NCBI RefSeq assembly: GCF_900215355.1
Contig: NZ_OBEA01000006.1
Coordinates: 62,001-126,000 of the forward strand
DNA length: 64,000 nt
Source of the DNA: Pseudooceanicola antarcticus
Lineage (GTDB): Bacteria > Pseudomonadota > Alphaproteobacteria > Rhodobacterales > Rhodobacteraceae
Reading direction: 5' to 3'
In this document: positions 7,661-17,768 of the stretch, piece after piece
Position numbering within the stretch: position 1 is the stretch's first letter
Layout of the letters: every line of letters starts with the position of its first letter
Notes under the pieces: model-generated
The model's database searches: none
What the model was told of the DNA's origin: nothing
The model's input: only the letters and a program-made list of their open reading frames with translations
Program-made: the position numbers and the translations under genes

Positions 7661-9160
7661 ATGTATTCCGATCTTCTTCATGCTCTGCCCGACGTCTTTG
7701 CCCTGACCAACTTCGCCGCCGTGATCATCGGCGTCATCGCGGGCATCGTCGTGGGCGCCATGCCCGGCCTCTCGGCCACCATGGCAATCTCTGTTCTCGT
7801 GCCCTTCACCTTCGGACTTGAGCCGCTCGTCGCGCTCGGCCTGATGGCGGGCATCTACAACGGCGCCATGTATGGCGGCGCAATCCCCGCCGTCCTGCTG
7901 CGCATCCCCGGCACCCCCGCCGCCGTCGCCACGACCTTCGATGGCTACCCGATGGCGCAGAAGGGTGAAGGCGGCTTCGCCCTGCAGGTCGCGGTTGTCT
8001 CCTCTGCCTTCGGGGGCATCGCCTCGGCCTTCGCGCTGATGCTGCTGGCTCCGCCGCTGTCCAAGGTGACGCTGCTCTTCGGCCCCTCCGAGGTCTTCTG
8101 GGTCGCGGTCTTCGGCCTGGCCTCGATCATCTTCCTGCTGGGTGGCAACCCGGTGAAGGGCCTGATCTCGGCCTGTTTCGGTGTCTTCGTCTCGGTCATC
8201 GGTTCCGACCCGATCTACGGCAACGACCGTTTCACCTTCGGCCAGCTGGAAATGCTGGACGGCATCAACATCGTGATCCTGCTGGTCGGCCTCTACGCGC
8301 TGCCGCCGGTGATCGACCTGCTGGAAACGCCGCTGAAGACCGGCGGTGTCTCGAGCTCCAAGCTGGGGACCGAGTCGCTCTGGAAGGCCCTGCCGCGCAT
8401 GAAGGGTTTCTGGAAGACCTGGCTGCGCGGGTCCTTCCTGGGCATCTGGATCGGGATCCTGCCCGGTGCGGGTGGCTCCATGGCGGCCTTCATGTCCTAC
8501 AACGAGGCGCGCCGCACCTCGAAGAACCCCGAGGAATGGGGTGAGGGCGAGCCCGAGGGCGTGGCCGCGGCCGAGGTTGCCAACAACGCCGACACCGCCT
8601 CTGCGCTGATCCCCGCCCTGACCCTGGGCATTCCGGGCACCGCCGTTGCCGCGGTGATGCTGGGCGGCCTGCTGGTGCATGGCCTGCAGCCGGGTCCGAT
8701 GTTGTTCCGGGACAATCCCGACATCGTCTTCGGCTTCATGTGGCAGTTCCTCTTCGGGGCGATCCTGCTGATCATCCTGGGCGGCTCGCTGGCGACCAAC
8801 AGCTTCGCCCGCCTGCTGAACCTGCCGCGCCCGCTGCTGGGGTCCGTGATCATCGTTCTGATGCTGATCGGCGTCTATTCGATCCACGGCCGGATGTTCG
8901 ACGTCTACCTGATGCTGGGCTTCGGTGCGGTCGGCTGGGTCATGGACCGGCTGAAGTTCCCGCTGCCGCCGGTGGTGCTGGGCCTGATCCTGGGCGGTTT
9001 CGCCGAAGAGAACCTGCGCCTGGCCCTGCGTATCGGTCGCGGCGACCCGATGGTGCTCTTCCAGAACACCACAAGCCTGATCCTGGTGGCGCTGACCGTC
9101 GCCGTGATCATCGGACCGTCGCTGAAGAAGCGCTTCATCGATAGCCGAAAGGCCGATTGA
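7661..9160 (+). CDS. tctA: Tripartite tricarboxylate transporter large permease TctA
   Basis: The 499-residue polytopic membrane protein has the two TctA signature regions: VGAMPGLSATMAISVLVPFT early, and a second glycine/proline-rich repeat of the same type, GILPGAGGSMAAFMSYNEAR, around residue 265. Together they form the substrate pathway. The length matches the family norm of about 500. It closes the operon LysR / dehydrogenase / aldolase / tctCBA and is followed by a strong TTCG-loop hairpin. Confidence 0.96.
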   Translation: MYSDLLHALPDVFALTNFAAVIIGVIAGIVVGAMPGLSATMAISVLVPFTFGLEPLVALGLMAGIYNGAMYGGAIPAVLLRIPGTPAAVATTFDGYPMAQKGEGGFALQVAVVSSAFGGIASAFALMLLAPPLSKVTLLFGPSEVFWVAVFGLASIIFLLGGNPVKGLISACFGVFVSVIGSDPIYGNDRFTFGQLEMLDGINIVILLVGLYALPPVIDLLETPLKTGGVSSSKLGTESLWKALPRMKGFWKTWLRGSFLGIWIGILPGAGGSMAAFMSYNEARRTSKNPEEWGEGEPEGVAAAEVANNADTASALIPALTLGIPGTAVAAVMLGGLLVHGLQPGPMLFRDNPDIVFGFMWQFLFGAILLIILGGSLATNSFARLLNLPRPLLGSVIIVLMLIGVYSIHGRMFDVYLMLGFGAVGWVMDRLKFPLPPVVLGLILGGFAEENLRLALRIGRGDPMVLFQNTTSLILVALTVAVIIGPSLKKRFIDSRKAD

Positions 9161-9221
9161 GCCCCGCGCCGCACCCACGCTCCCCGTGGTGCGGCGCCCC
9201 CTCCCCCCTCTTTAGCGACAG

Positions 9222-9256
9222 ATGGGAGCGCCCTTCGGGGCGCTCCCATGCGTTTT
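9222..9256 (+). terminator. Rho-independent terminator of the tct operon
   Basis: A perfect 12-bp stem, ATGGGAGCGCCC/GGGCGCTCCCAT, is capped by a TTCG tetraloop and followed by GCGTTTT. It lies 62 bp after the tctA stop and also faces the 3' end of the convergent gene. Confidence 0.9.
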
Positions 9257-9307
9257 GGCAGGCAGTCATCGGTGCGCCGGTGCAGGCGAGCGCCGAGGGG
9301 GCCAGTG

Positions 9308-10441
9308 TCAGACGCGATGCAGGATATCCGGGCCGACCTCGGACAGGCTGCGCAAACCCAGGAGGCCCAGGTTGCGGTGGATCTCGGTCTTCAGGATATC
9401 GATGGCCCGTGTAGCCATCTCCTGCCCGCCCAGTGTCGCCGCGTAGAGAAGCGGCCGTCCCACCAGCACCATGTCCGCGCCCAGGGCCAGGGCCTTGATC
9501 ACATCGGTGCCGCGCCGGATGCCGCCGTCGACGAGCAGCGCCATGTCCCCCGCCTGCGCGCGCGCTTCGGGCAGGATGCGCAGCGGCGATATCGCGTGGT
9601 CCAGCTGACGCCCGCCGTGGTTGGACAGGACCACCCCGTCGCAGCCAAGCGCCCGCGCCCGCCCCACGTCGTCCGGGGCAATCACGCCCTTCAGAACCAG
9701 CTTGCCCGGCCAGAGGTCGCGCATCAGCGCAAGGTGATCCCAGCTCAGGTGATCCTTGCGCCCGAAGTCCCGCATCGCCTGCTTCGAGATGATCGGCGCG
9801 CCGCGAATGGCATCGGAGTTCTCGAAGTGGGGCATGCCCCTGGCCAGGGTGGGCACGAAGGTTCCCAGCACCCAGCGGGGCTTGATGGCGAAATCCCACA
9901 GCAGCCTCGGCGTCACCCTGAGCGGCGTCGAGAAACCGGCCCGCAGGTTGTTTTCCCGGTTGGCCACCACCGCCGTGTCGGCGGTCAGCACCAGGGTGCC
10001 GAAACCGGCCTCTCGGGCGCGGGCGATCAGGGCGCGGATGCGGTCTTCTTCGCCGGGCAGATAGGCCTGGAACCAGGCGTCGGGATTGGCGTCCCGGACG
10101 TCCTCCATCCGCGTCAACGAAGAGCCGGAGAGCACGAAGGGAAGCCCCGCCGCCCCGGCCGCCCGCGCCAGAACCCTGTCGCCGTCGCGCGCCATCAGCG
10201 CCGAGAGCCCCATGGGCGCGATGCCGAAGGGGGCGGTATACGTCTTGCCCATGAGGTTCTGCGCGACAGAGCGCCCCTCGACCCCGGCCAGCACCTTCGG
10301 CACCAGGCGCCAGGCATCCAGCGCCGCGCGGTTATCCTGCCGTGCCGCGCCGGTTTCGGCAGCGCCCGAGACATAGCCAAAAAGCGGGCGCGGCAGGCGG
10401 CGGCGGGCGGCGGGCTCGAAATCATCCAGTGTCAGCAGCAT
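9308..10441 (-). CDS. FMN-dependent alpha-hydroxy-acid dehydrogenase (LldD family)
   Basis: The protein oxidises an L-2-hydroxyacid (lactate, glycolate or mandelate type) to the 2-keto acid with FMN. The 377-residue TIM barrel carries the catalytic-base motif SNHGGRQLD. It also has the FMN phosphate-binding stretches LVDGGIRRGTDVIKALALGA and GRPLLY, and the N-terminal FGYVSGAAET. Expected length for the family is 350-390. It is convergent with the tct operon and divergent from the GAF-Fis regulator, so its own regulation is unclear. Proximity to another 2-hydroxyacid dehydrogenase suggests, but does not show, a shared theme of hydroxyacid use. The substrate cannot be read from sequence. Confidence 0.9.
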   Translation of the reverse strand: MLLTLDDFEPAARRRLPRPLFGYVSGAAETGAARQDNRAALDAWRLVPKVLAGVEGRSVAQNLMGKTYTAPFGIAPMGLSALMARDGDRVLARAAGAAGLPFVLSGSSLTRMEDVRDANPDAWFQAYLPGEEDRIRALIARAREAGFGTLVLTADTAVVANRENNLRAGFSTPLRVTPRLLWDFAIKPRWVLGTFVPTLARGMPHFENSDAIRGAPIISKQAMRDFGRKDHLSWDHLALMRDLWPGKLVLKGVIAPDDVGRARALGCDGVVLSNHGGRQLDHAISPLRILPEARAQAGDMALLVDGGIRRGTDVIKALALGADMVLVGRPLLYAATLGGQEMATRAIDILKTEIHRNLGLLGLRSLSEVGPDILHRV

Positions 10442-10730
10442 CAGAAACCATCTTGTCGTTCAGGGGGCCCGGATGCTGCACCGGCGATCCTGGGGCCAAA
10501 GCCCCGCGGCAAGGCGGGCCTATGGGCGGGATCTACGGGAGCGGTTCGGGGGTCATTGCATGGGGTCATTCCCTACCCCAGATGCCCTGCGCGGGAAAGG
10601 CTGCGCCGGTGGCCCCGATCCTTCCGGAGTGCGTCGCCCCACTCGATCCGAGCTGGCGGGTATCTCTGGCTGTCGCTCGACGGATCAGAAAAGACGCGAT
10701 ACCATCAGCGCAGGGAGGAGTTCAGGATTG

Positions 10731-11693
10731 ATGTCGGACACGAAGCACATTGATCGCGTGGTGGCGGTCGCCAGTCATCCCAGTGCCGCGGCCAGATCCC
10801 GGCTTGCTGCTTCGTGGCGCCGGTCGTTCGACCATCATGGCCTGGATCCGGGCCAGAAGGCCGGCGTGCAGCGCGTGACGTCAGAGGCCTTGGCAGAGCG
10901 GCGCGAGCGATCGGAAGCGATGTTGCACGTGGCCGCTCCGAAGCTCGATGCGCTCTTCCAGCTCGTCGGCAGCTCGGGCTGCGGCGTGCTCCTGACCGAT
11001 GCAGATGGGGTGGTGCTCGACCTGCGCACCGCGGACAGCGATCTTGCCGCCTTCGATGGCTGGGGGCTGACACCCGGCTCCGACTGGTCCGAAGCCTCGG
11101 AAGGCACCAATGGCATCGGCACCTGCATCGCCGAAGGGCGGCGCGTCATCATCCACCGCGACGACCATTTCCATGCCCGCAACACCGGGATGAGTTGCAT
11201 GGACGCCCCCATCTTCGGCCCCGAGGGCGAGTTGATCGGCGCGCTCGACGTATCCTCGGCCCGGGCCGACCAGACCGAGGCGTTCAATCACCTGATCGCG
11301 GCGATGGTGGTCCAGACCGCTCGCCAGATCGAAACCGACAACTTTCGCGCGGCCTTCTCGGGGGCCCGGATCATCGTCGCCGATACCGACGACAGCGAAG
11401 CGGCGACGCTGCTGGCGGTGGATCGCGACGATCTGGTGATGGGCGCCACCCGCGGCGCACGCAAGGCCTTTCGCCTGAACAGCAGCGGACCGATCAAGTC
11501 GGTTCCCGCCTCCGACCTCTTCGGGCGCGACGACGGGCCGACCGGCTTCGAGAAGGCCGAAAGAGCGGCGGTAAATCGGGCACTGTCGCGCGCCGATGGC
11601 AACGTGTCCCAGGCCGCCCGGATGCTGGGGATCGGCCGTGCCACCCTCTATCGCCGCATGAAACGGCTGGGGCTCGGCGGAAATCCGAACTGA
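10731..11693 (+). CDS. GAF domain plus Fis-type helix-turn-helix regulator, no AAA+ domain
   Basis: The protein is a 320-residue regulator resembling the two ends of AcoR-type activators. A GAF-like sensor domain spans roughly 60-190 (GSSGCGVLLTDADGVV, SEGTNGIGTCIAEGRRV). A Fis-type HTH lies at the C-terminus (AVNRALSRADGNVSQAARML). The central sigma-54 AAA+ ATPase with its GAFTGA loop is missing, so it cannot open sigma-54 promoters and should act with ordinary RNA polymerase. AGGGAGGAG lies 12 nt before ATG 10731. The aldehyde dehydrogenase gene follows on the same strand, with a perfect inverted repeat immediately after this stop codon. It most likely controls that gene in response to an aldehyde or alcohol. 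Confidence 0.85.
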   Translation: MSDTKHIDRVVAVASHPSAAARSRLAASWRRSFDHHGLDPGQKAGVQRVTSEALAERRERSEAMLHVAAPKLDALFQLVGSSGCGVLLTDADGVVLDLRTADSDLAAFDGWGLTPGSDWSEASEGTNGIGTCIAEGRRVIIHRDDHFHARNTGMSCMDAPIFGPEGELIGALDVSSARADQTEAFNHLIAAMVVQTARQIETDNFRAAFSGARIIVADTDDSEAATLLAVDRDDLVMGATRGARKAFRLNSSGPIKSVPASDLFGRDDGPTGFEKAERAAVNRALSRADGNVSQAARMLGIGRATLYRRMKRLGLGGNPN

Positions 11694-11694
11694 A

Positions 11695-11712
11695 TGTCTC
11701 AGGGATGAGACA
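11695..11712 (+). promoter_or_regulatory. Probable operator of the GAF-Fis regulator
   Basis: TGTCTCA-GGGA-TGAGACA is a perfect 7+7 bp inverted repeat with a 4-nt spacer. It starts one base after the regulator's stop codon and lies about 105 bp upstream of the aldehyde dehydrogenase ATG. Its position and symmetry fit an activator site for a dimeric Fis-type HTH. Binding by the neighbouring regulator is inferred. Confidence 0.7.
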
Positions 11713-11816
11713 CGTCGCGCCTGCCGGTTCGGTTGCCCGGGCTGACGCGGGCGCTGTCGTCTGCAACCTTCTCTTCGTCTCTGGTGGAGGACCGGAGGCG
11801 CAAAGGAGGATACCCA

Positions 11817-13337
<1,521 letters not shown>

Positions 13338-13360
13338 CATCGATAGATCGGGCAAGGGAT

Positions 13361-13383
13361 GCCGGCCGTTTCGAGCGGCCGGC
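13361..13383 (+). terminator. Likely terminator of the aldehyde dehydrogenase gene
   Basis: An 8-bp stem, GCCGGCCG/CGGCCGGC, with a 7-nt loop sits 23 bp after the stop and is followed by GTCGCGTTT, a weak T-run. Confidence 0.6.
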
Positions 13384-13609
13384 GTCGCGTTTCCCGGTCT
13401 TCTGCCTCATTTGGAGCCGAACCTGGAAACGCTGTTCAAGCGCGATGCCGGCCAGCACTTGGAGGTTTCTACGACCGACCGCTATGGCCGAGGCAGAAAC
13501 GATCGCGAAAGTGGTGAAGCTGCGGACCCCCTGGAAAACGACTTGTCTCAAGCCCGTTGCCCAAAGCCAATCCGTTTCAACGGAGATGCCTTGCAAGTCG
13601 TTGATGGTG

Positions 13610-13686
13610 TGGTCGGGGCGGCGAGATTCGAACTCACGACCCCCTGTACCCAAAACAGGTGCGCTACCAGACTGCGCTACGCCCCG
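13610..13686 (-). tRNA. tRNA-Pro, anticodon UGG
   Basis: Read on the minus strand, 77 nt fold as a complete cloverleaf. The acceptor stem is CGGGGCG/CGCCCCG, the D-arm GCGC...GCGC and the anticodon stem CCTGT/ACAGG with loop TTTGGGT (anticodon TGG, reading CCA). The T-arm holds TTCGAAT and the 3' CCA is encoded. The roughly 225 bp downstream of it hold no gene I recognise. The reading frames that run across the tRNA are artefacts. Confidence 0.97.
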
Positions 13687-13744
13687 GACCGTGCGCTTCT
13701 CTAGCCTGTCATGACGACGATGGAAAGAGGCTCTTGCAGCGCTT

Positions 13745-14221
13745 TCAGCCCTGATCGCAGGGTGCGGCCGCCAGAGCGGGGTCAACCGCCGGATGACGCA
13801 GCTTCGCGCCTTCGGAAATGCCCATTCTCGCGGCCAGGCCGCCGTTGATCTCGAGCACGAACTGGCTGACGCCCCCCGGCAGCGGCGTCTCGTCCAGCGG
13901 CCTGGCCATCTCTTGCGCGCGGACCAGCGTGCCGGTCTCGTCAAAGAAGAGGATGTCCAGCGGGATGAGCGTATTGCGCATCCAGAAGGCCAGCTGCTGC
14001 GGGCGGTCATAGACGAAGAGCATGCCCTGCGAGAGCGGCATGCTCTCGCGGTACATCAGCCCGCGGGCGCGCTCGGCGGCATCATCGGCGATCTCGACGC
14101 GGAAGGCCTGAAGGCCGGCATCGGTGATCACCTCCACCCGGTCATCGCGGCAGGCCCCGGCCTGCCCGAGCTGGGGCATCAGCACCGAAAGACAAAGGAC
14201 GAGGCAAGCCAGTCGCGCCAT
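13745..14221 (-). CDS. DUF192 family exported protein
   Basis: The 158-residue protein has an N-terminal signal peptide (hydrophobic stretch ending near GQAG-A, residue 22) and a DUF192 domain. The conserved cores RARGLMYRESMP, GMLFVYD, FWMRNTLIPLDILFFD and VLEINGG are all visible. DUF192 is a small beta-rich domain of unknown biochemical role found widely in proteobacteria, often secreted. It lies between a cold-shock gene (15 bp upstream) and tRNA-Pro, all on the minus strand, so the three may be co-transcribed. No function can be assigned. Confidence 0.9.
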   Translation of the reverse strand: MARLACLVLCLSVLMPQLGQAGACRDDRVEVITDAGLQAFRVEIADDAAERARGLMYRESMPLSQGMLFVYDRPQQLAFWMRNTLIPLDILFFDETGTLVRAQEMARPLDETPLPGGVSQFVLEINGGLAARMGISEGAKLRHPAVDPALAAAPCDQG

Positions 14222-14236
14222 GGAACCCCGGCAGCC

Positions 14237-14779
14237 CTAGCGGGCCGCCGCCTCCCAGGCGCAGATCTCGGTGGCCATGCGTCCGCGCTTGCCGTCGATC
14301 ACCCGCAGGGCAACCGCCTCGCCGGGGGCGAGATCTGCCAGGCCCGAGGCGCGCAGCACCTCGACATGGATGAAGACATCCTCGTCGCGGCCAAAGACAT
14401 TGGCGAAGCCGAAACCCTTGATCTTGTCGAACCACTTCACCCGCGCAGGCTCCATCGGCAAGGCCTGGATCTGCTCGGGATCGAGCGTTCGGAAATCCTC
14501 GAGCACCGCGGTGCCCGCCCCTTCGGGCGGCTCGATGCTGAGAACCTCGATCGCCTGGGCTCCCCGCTGGGTGCGCTGGACCAAGATATCCACGACCGCC
14601 CCGTCCGCGACGGAGCTCTGACCGAAATTCCGCAGCACGTTCGCGTGCAGCAGAATATCCGGCCCGCCTTCTTCGGCCACGACAAAGCCGAACCCGCGTG
14701 CCGGATCGAACCACTTCACGCGGCCGATCAGCTTCCGGGTGGTGTCGTCATGATGATTCACTTCAAACCCCGCTTGCAT
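14237..14779 (-). CDS. Cold-shock protein with two cold-shock domains
   Basis: The 180-residue protein contains two OB-fold cold-shock domains, about 17-75 and 110-172. Each has the RNA-binding core: GRVKWFDPARGFGFV with DILLHANVL, and RVKWFDKIKGFGFAN with DVFIHVEVL. Double-CSD proteins of this size are typical of Rhodobacterales, whereas single CspA proteins are about 70 residues. The role is probably RNA chaperoning and anti-termination. The start could also be the GTG 7 codons in (VNHHDD); neither has a strong ribosome site. Confidence 0.92.
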   Translation of the reverse strand: MQAGFEVNHHDDTTRKLIGRVKWFDPARGFGFVVAEEGGPDILLHANVLRNFGQSSVADGAVVDILVQRTQRGAQAIEVLSIEPPEGAGTAVLEDFRTLDPEQIQALPMEPARVKWFDKIKGFGFANVFGRDEDVFIHVEVLRASGLADLAPGEAVALRVIDGKRGRMATEICAWEAAAR

Positions 14780-14894
14780 TCACGACGCCCGTCCCCAAAC
14801 TCGACGTCGTAAACCCCCACTGTTTTTATCAACAACATTCGCGTACCAACGGCAACCCGCCAGTAGCGTTAAAAAGCTCAAGTGACGCGAGTTT

Positions 14895-15500
14895 TCAGGG
14901 GTTCAACCTCTGGATATCCCAATTCCCGGTCACTTCAGCACGCGTCCAGCGGAAACGGTCATGCAACCGGAACGCGCCATCCGCCCAAAATTCAATCTCA
15001 ACAGGCTCGATCTTGTAGCCGCCCCAGAACGGAGGCCGCTTCGGATTCGTGCCATGGGTTGCAGTGACCTTCGCCACCTCCGCCATGAGCGCACCACGCG
15101 ATGCCAAGGGTCGGGATTGTGCAGAAGCCCAGGCCCCCAGCCGGGATTTCAGCGATCTCGACGCGTAATAGGCATCCGCCTCGGGACCGTCGAAACGTGT
15201 CACGAGGCCGCGCACCCGAATCTGCCGCCGCAGGGATTTCCAATGCATGACAAAGGCCACCTTGCCGCTTAGGTCAAGTTCATTAGCCTTCATACTTTGG
15301 TAATTCGTATAAAATACGAAGCCGTCGCTCAAGATATCTTTTAGAAGCACCATGCGCACGTTCGGCAAACCGTCCTGGTCCACGGTCGACAGGGCGATCG
15401 CGTTCGGGTCGTTGACCTCGGTCTTGACCGCCTCCTCAAGCCAGCGTTGCGCAATGACGAAAGGGTCGTCGCCTACGAAAATCCCGTCTCTGTCCGACAT
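14895..15500 (-). CDS. pdxH: Pyridoxamine 5'-phosphate oxidase
   Basis: This enzyme makes pyridoxal 5'-phosphate from the pyridoxine or pyridoxamine phosphate form, using FMN and oxygen. The 201-residue protein has the N-terminal FMN-binding stretch [20 protein letters not shown]. It also has the phosphate contacts [13 protein letters not shown] and [13 protein letters not shown], and the C-terminal signature [15 protein letters not shown] with the terminal QRLNP. It diverges from fabI across 132 bp. Confidence 0.97.
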   Translation of the reverse strand: MSDRDGIFVGDDPFVIAQRWLEEAVKTEVNDPNAIALSTVDQDGLPNVRMVLLKDILSDGFVFYTNYQSMKANELDLSGKVAFVMHWKSLRRQIRVRGLVTRFDGPEADAYYASRSLKSRLGAWASAQSRPLASRGALMAEVAKVTATHGTNPKRPPFWGGYKIEPVEIEFWADGAFRLHDRFRWTRAEVTGNWDIQRLNP

Positions 15501-15632
15501 GCGGGCATCCTCCTGTCACTCTGTGGACCCTTCTGGGTCCTCTCCGGGTCGCTTGGGGCCCGGCAGGCTTGAAGCGTCCTGACCTATCGCTTAAGGGAGT
15601 TTGACCGGAAGTTACAGGGCGGAGAGCGCGCT

Positions 15633-16439
15633 ATGTCGAACAACCTCATGGCAGGCAAAAAGGGTCTGATCATGGGCCTGGCCAATGACAAATCCATCGC
15701 CTGGGGGATCGCAAAGGCCCTCGCCGATGCAGGCGCAGAGCTGGCCTTCACCTATATGGGCGATCAGTTCAAGAAACGTGTCATTCCGCTGGCCGATCAA
15801 CTGGGCGTCAAGCACCTCTATGATTGCGACGTCTCCGACGAGGCCTCTCTCGACGCGGCCTTCGAGTCGGTGAAGTCCGACCTGGGCGATATCGACTTCA
15901 TCGTCCACGCCATCGGTTTCTCGGACAAGTCCGAGCTGCGCGGTCGCTACATCGACACCAGCCGCGGCAACTTCCAGATGACCATGGATATCTCGGTCTA
16001 CAGCTTCACCGCCGTCGCACAGCGCGCCGAGAAGCTGATGCCGAACGGTGGCTCCATGCTGACGCTGACCTACTACGGCGCCGAGCAGGTGATGCCCCAC
16101 TACAACGTCATGGGCGTCGCCAAGGCCGCGCTGGAAGCCTCGGTCAAGTACCTGGCCGAGGATCTCGGCAAGGACAACATCCGCGTCAACGCGATCTCTG
16201 CCGGGCCGATCAAGACCCTGGCGGCAAGTGGAATCGGAGACTTCCGCTACATCCTGAAGTGGAACGAGCTGAACTCGCCGCTGCGCCGCAACGTGACCAT
16301 CGACGACGTGGGCAAATCGGCGCTCTACCTGCTGTCCGACCTCTCGTCCGGTGTCACCGGCGAGAACCTCCATGTCGACTCGGGCTACCATATCGTCGGC
16401 ATGAAGGCCGTCGACGCGCCCGACATCGACAAGAGCTGA
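15633..16439 (+). CDS. fabI: Enoyl-[acyl-carrier-protein] reductase (NADH)
   Basis: This enzyme catalyses the last step of each fatty-acid elongation cycle. The 268-residue SDR protein has the FabI nucleotide loop GLANDKSIAWGIAKAL and the atypical catalytic set YYGAEQVMPHYNVMGVAK (Tyr-x6-Lys). It also carries the substrate-loop SAGPIKTLAASGI that forms the triclosan/diazaborine pocket. The C-terminus ends with GYHIVGM. It begins a plus-strand trio with a LysE exporter and gpt, with modest gaps between them. Confidence 0.97.
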   Translation: MSNNLMAGKKGLIMGLANDKSIAWGIAKALADAGAELAFTYMGDQFKKRVIPLADQLGVKHLYDCDVSDEASLDAAFESVKSDLGDIDFIVHAIGFSDKSELRGRYIDTSRGNFQMTMDISVYSFTAVAQRAEKLMPNGGSMLTLTYYGAEQVMPHYNVMGVAKAALEASVKYLAEDLGKDNIRVNAISAGPIKTLAASGIGDFRYILKWNELNSPLRRNVTIDDVGKSALYLLSDLSSGVTGENLHVDSGYHIVGMKAVDAPDIDKS

Positions 16440-16494
16440 CCGGCCGCGCGCTTCGGGAGGGCGCGCGTCCTCCCGTTGCACGAGGTTTCCGCCC

Positions 16495-17127
16495 ATGTCC
16501 GCTGTTCTTCTTTCCGTCTTTGCCGTCCACCTGGTGGCCGCGATCTCTCCGGGGCCCGCGGTGCTGATGACGATGCGCACCGCGATGACCCGCGGCATGG
16601 CACGCGGCGCGGGCTTTGCCTTCGGCGTGGCCCTTGGCGCCATGGCCTGGGCCAGCGCCGCGGTGCTGGGACTGGCGACGCTCTTCGAGCTGGCGCCGCG
16701 CCTGCTGATCGCCCTGCGCATCGCCGGGGCCTCCTATCTGATCTGGATGGCCTGGAAGATGTGGCGCGGCGCGGATCAGCCGCTTTCGGTCGCGGCGGCC
16801 GCCAGCGCCGCCCCCCTGCCCCGCGCGGGCCTGCGAGAGCTCGTCCGCCTGGCCCTGCGCGGCGTGACCACCCAGCTTGCCAATCCCAAGCCCGCGGTCT
16901 TCTTCGGCGCCGTCTTCGTCACCCTGGTCCCCGCCCATGCCGGACCGCTGCTCTTTGCCGCGATCCTGGGCGTGGTCTTCGTCAACGAATTCGCCTGGAA
17001 CCTGATCGTGGCACGGATTTTCTCGCTTGAATCCGCCCGCCTGGGCTATACCCGTCTGAAATCCGGTATCGACCGGGTGCTGGGGGGGCTGCTCGCCGCC
17101 CTTGGCATCAAGATCGCTGCCTTCTGA
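16495..17127 (+). CDS. LysE/RhtB family amino-acid exporter
   Basis: The 210-residue inner-membrane protein has five to six hydrophobic segments and the family's N-terminal signature [33 protein letters not shown] sits in the middle. The family exports amino acids such as lysine, threonine or homoserine lactones. The substrate is not predictable. It lies 55 bp after fabI and 41 bp before gpt, so it may share their transcript, with no obvious functional link. Confidence 0.9.
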   Translation: MSAVLLSVFAVHLVAAISPGPAVLMTMRTAMTRGMARGAGFAFGVALGAMAWASAAVLGLATLFELAPRLLIALRIAGASYLIWMAWKMWRGADQPLSVAAAASAAPLPRAGLRELVRLALRGVTTQLANPKPAVFFGAVFVTLVPAHAGPLLFAAILGVVFVNEFAWNLIVARIFSLESARLGYTRLKSGIDRVLGGLLAALGIKIAAF

Positions 17128-17168
17128 ACCGACACCGCTGCTACGCGACCAAGAAAGGGACCGCCGCC

Positions 17169-17693
17169 ATGGTCGACAACCGCCTTCCCCATGAAAAGGG
17201 GTTCCACGTTTCCTGGGACCAGATCCACCGTGACGCCCGCGCGCTCGCCTGGCGGCTGGACAACCAGAGCCCGCTGGAAGGCGGCGCCTGGAAGGCTGTC
17301 GTTGCCATCACCCGTGGCGGCATGGCCCCGGCGATGATCGTCGCGCGCGAGCTGGACATCCGCACCGTCGACACGATCTCGGTCAAATCCTACCACTCGG
17401 GCGGCGGCAAGGCCGACGAGCGCCGCGACGCCGAGGTGCTGAAATCCCCCGACCCCGAGATCATGGGCGACGGCGAAGGCATCCTGATCATCGACGACCT
17501 GGTGGACACCGGCAAGACGCTGGAGCTGGTCCGCGCGCTCTACCCCAAGGCCCATGTCGCCACCGTCTACGCCAAGCCCCAGGGCCGGCCGCAGGTGCAG
17601 ACCTTCATCACCGAGGTCAGCCAGGACACCTGGATCTTCTTCCCCTGGGACATGGCCCTGCAATACGTCCAGCCCTACCGTGGCAAGGACTGA
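17169..17693 (+). CDS. gpt: Xanthine(-guanine) phosphoribosyltransferase
   Basis: A purine-salvage enzyme that couples xanthine or guanine to PRPP. The 174-residue chain contains the PRPP-binding motif [13 protein letters not shown] and the flexible-loop start SVKSYHS. The C-terminal [10 protein letters not shown] is involved in base recognition. Length and motifs match Gpt of other alphaproteobacteria. A clear terminator follows within 22 bp. Confidence 0.94.
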   Translation: MVDNRLPHEKGFHVSWDQIHRDARALAWRLDNQSPLEGGAWKAVVAITRGGMAPAMIVARELDIRTVDTISVKSYHSGGGKADERRDAEVLKSPDPEIMGDGEGILIIDDLVDTGKTLELVRALYPKAHVATVYAKPQGRPQVQTFITEVSQDTWIFFPWDMALQYVQPYRGKD

Positions 17694-17713
17694 AACCGCA
17701 GAGCTTCACGCAA

Positions 17714-17745
17714 AAGGGCGCCCCTCGGGGCGCCCTTCGTCTTTT
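17714..17745 (+). terminator. Terminator between gpt and the convergent qorB-like gene
   Basis: An 11-bp perfect stem, AAGGGCGCCCC/GGGGCGCCCTT, is followed by CGTCTTTT on the plus strand and preceded by TTTTGCG on the minus strand. It can serve both genes. Confidence 0.85.
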
Positions 17746-17768
17746 CGGGATCAGGCCGATGCCCGGCC

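Noticed and set aside
7160-9178. 672-codon minus-strand frame
   Set aside because: Antisense of tctB-tctA; Gln/Asp/Gly/Arg-rich artefact of GC-rich third positions.
10549-10570. Direct repeat GGGGTCATT x2 upstream of the GAF-Fis gene
   Set aside because: Only two 9-bp copies, no link to a known site and no symmetry; too weak to call.
13411-13704. 97-codon frame containing GAARFELTTPCTQNRCATRLRYAP
   Set aside because: This peptide is what an antisense tRNA gene reads as; it covers tRNA-Pro(UGG) and is a well-known annotation artefact.
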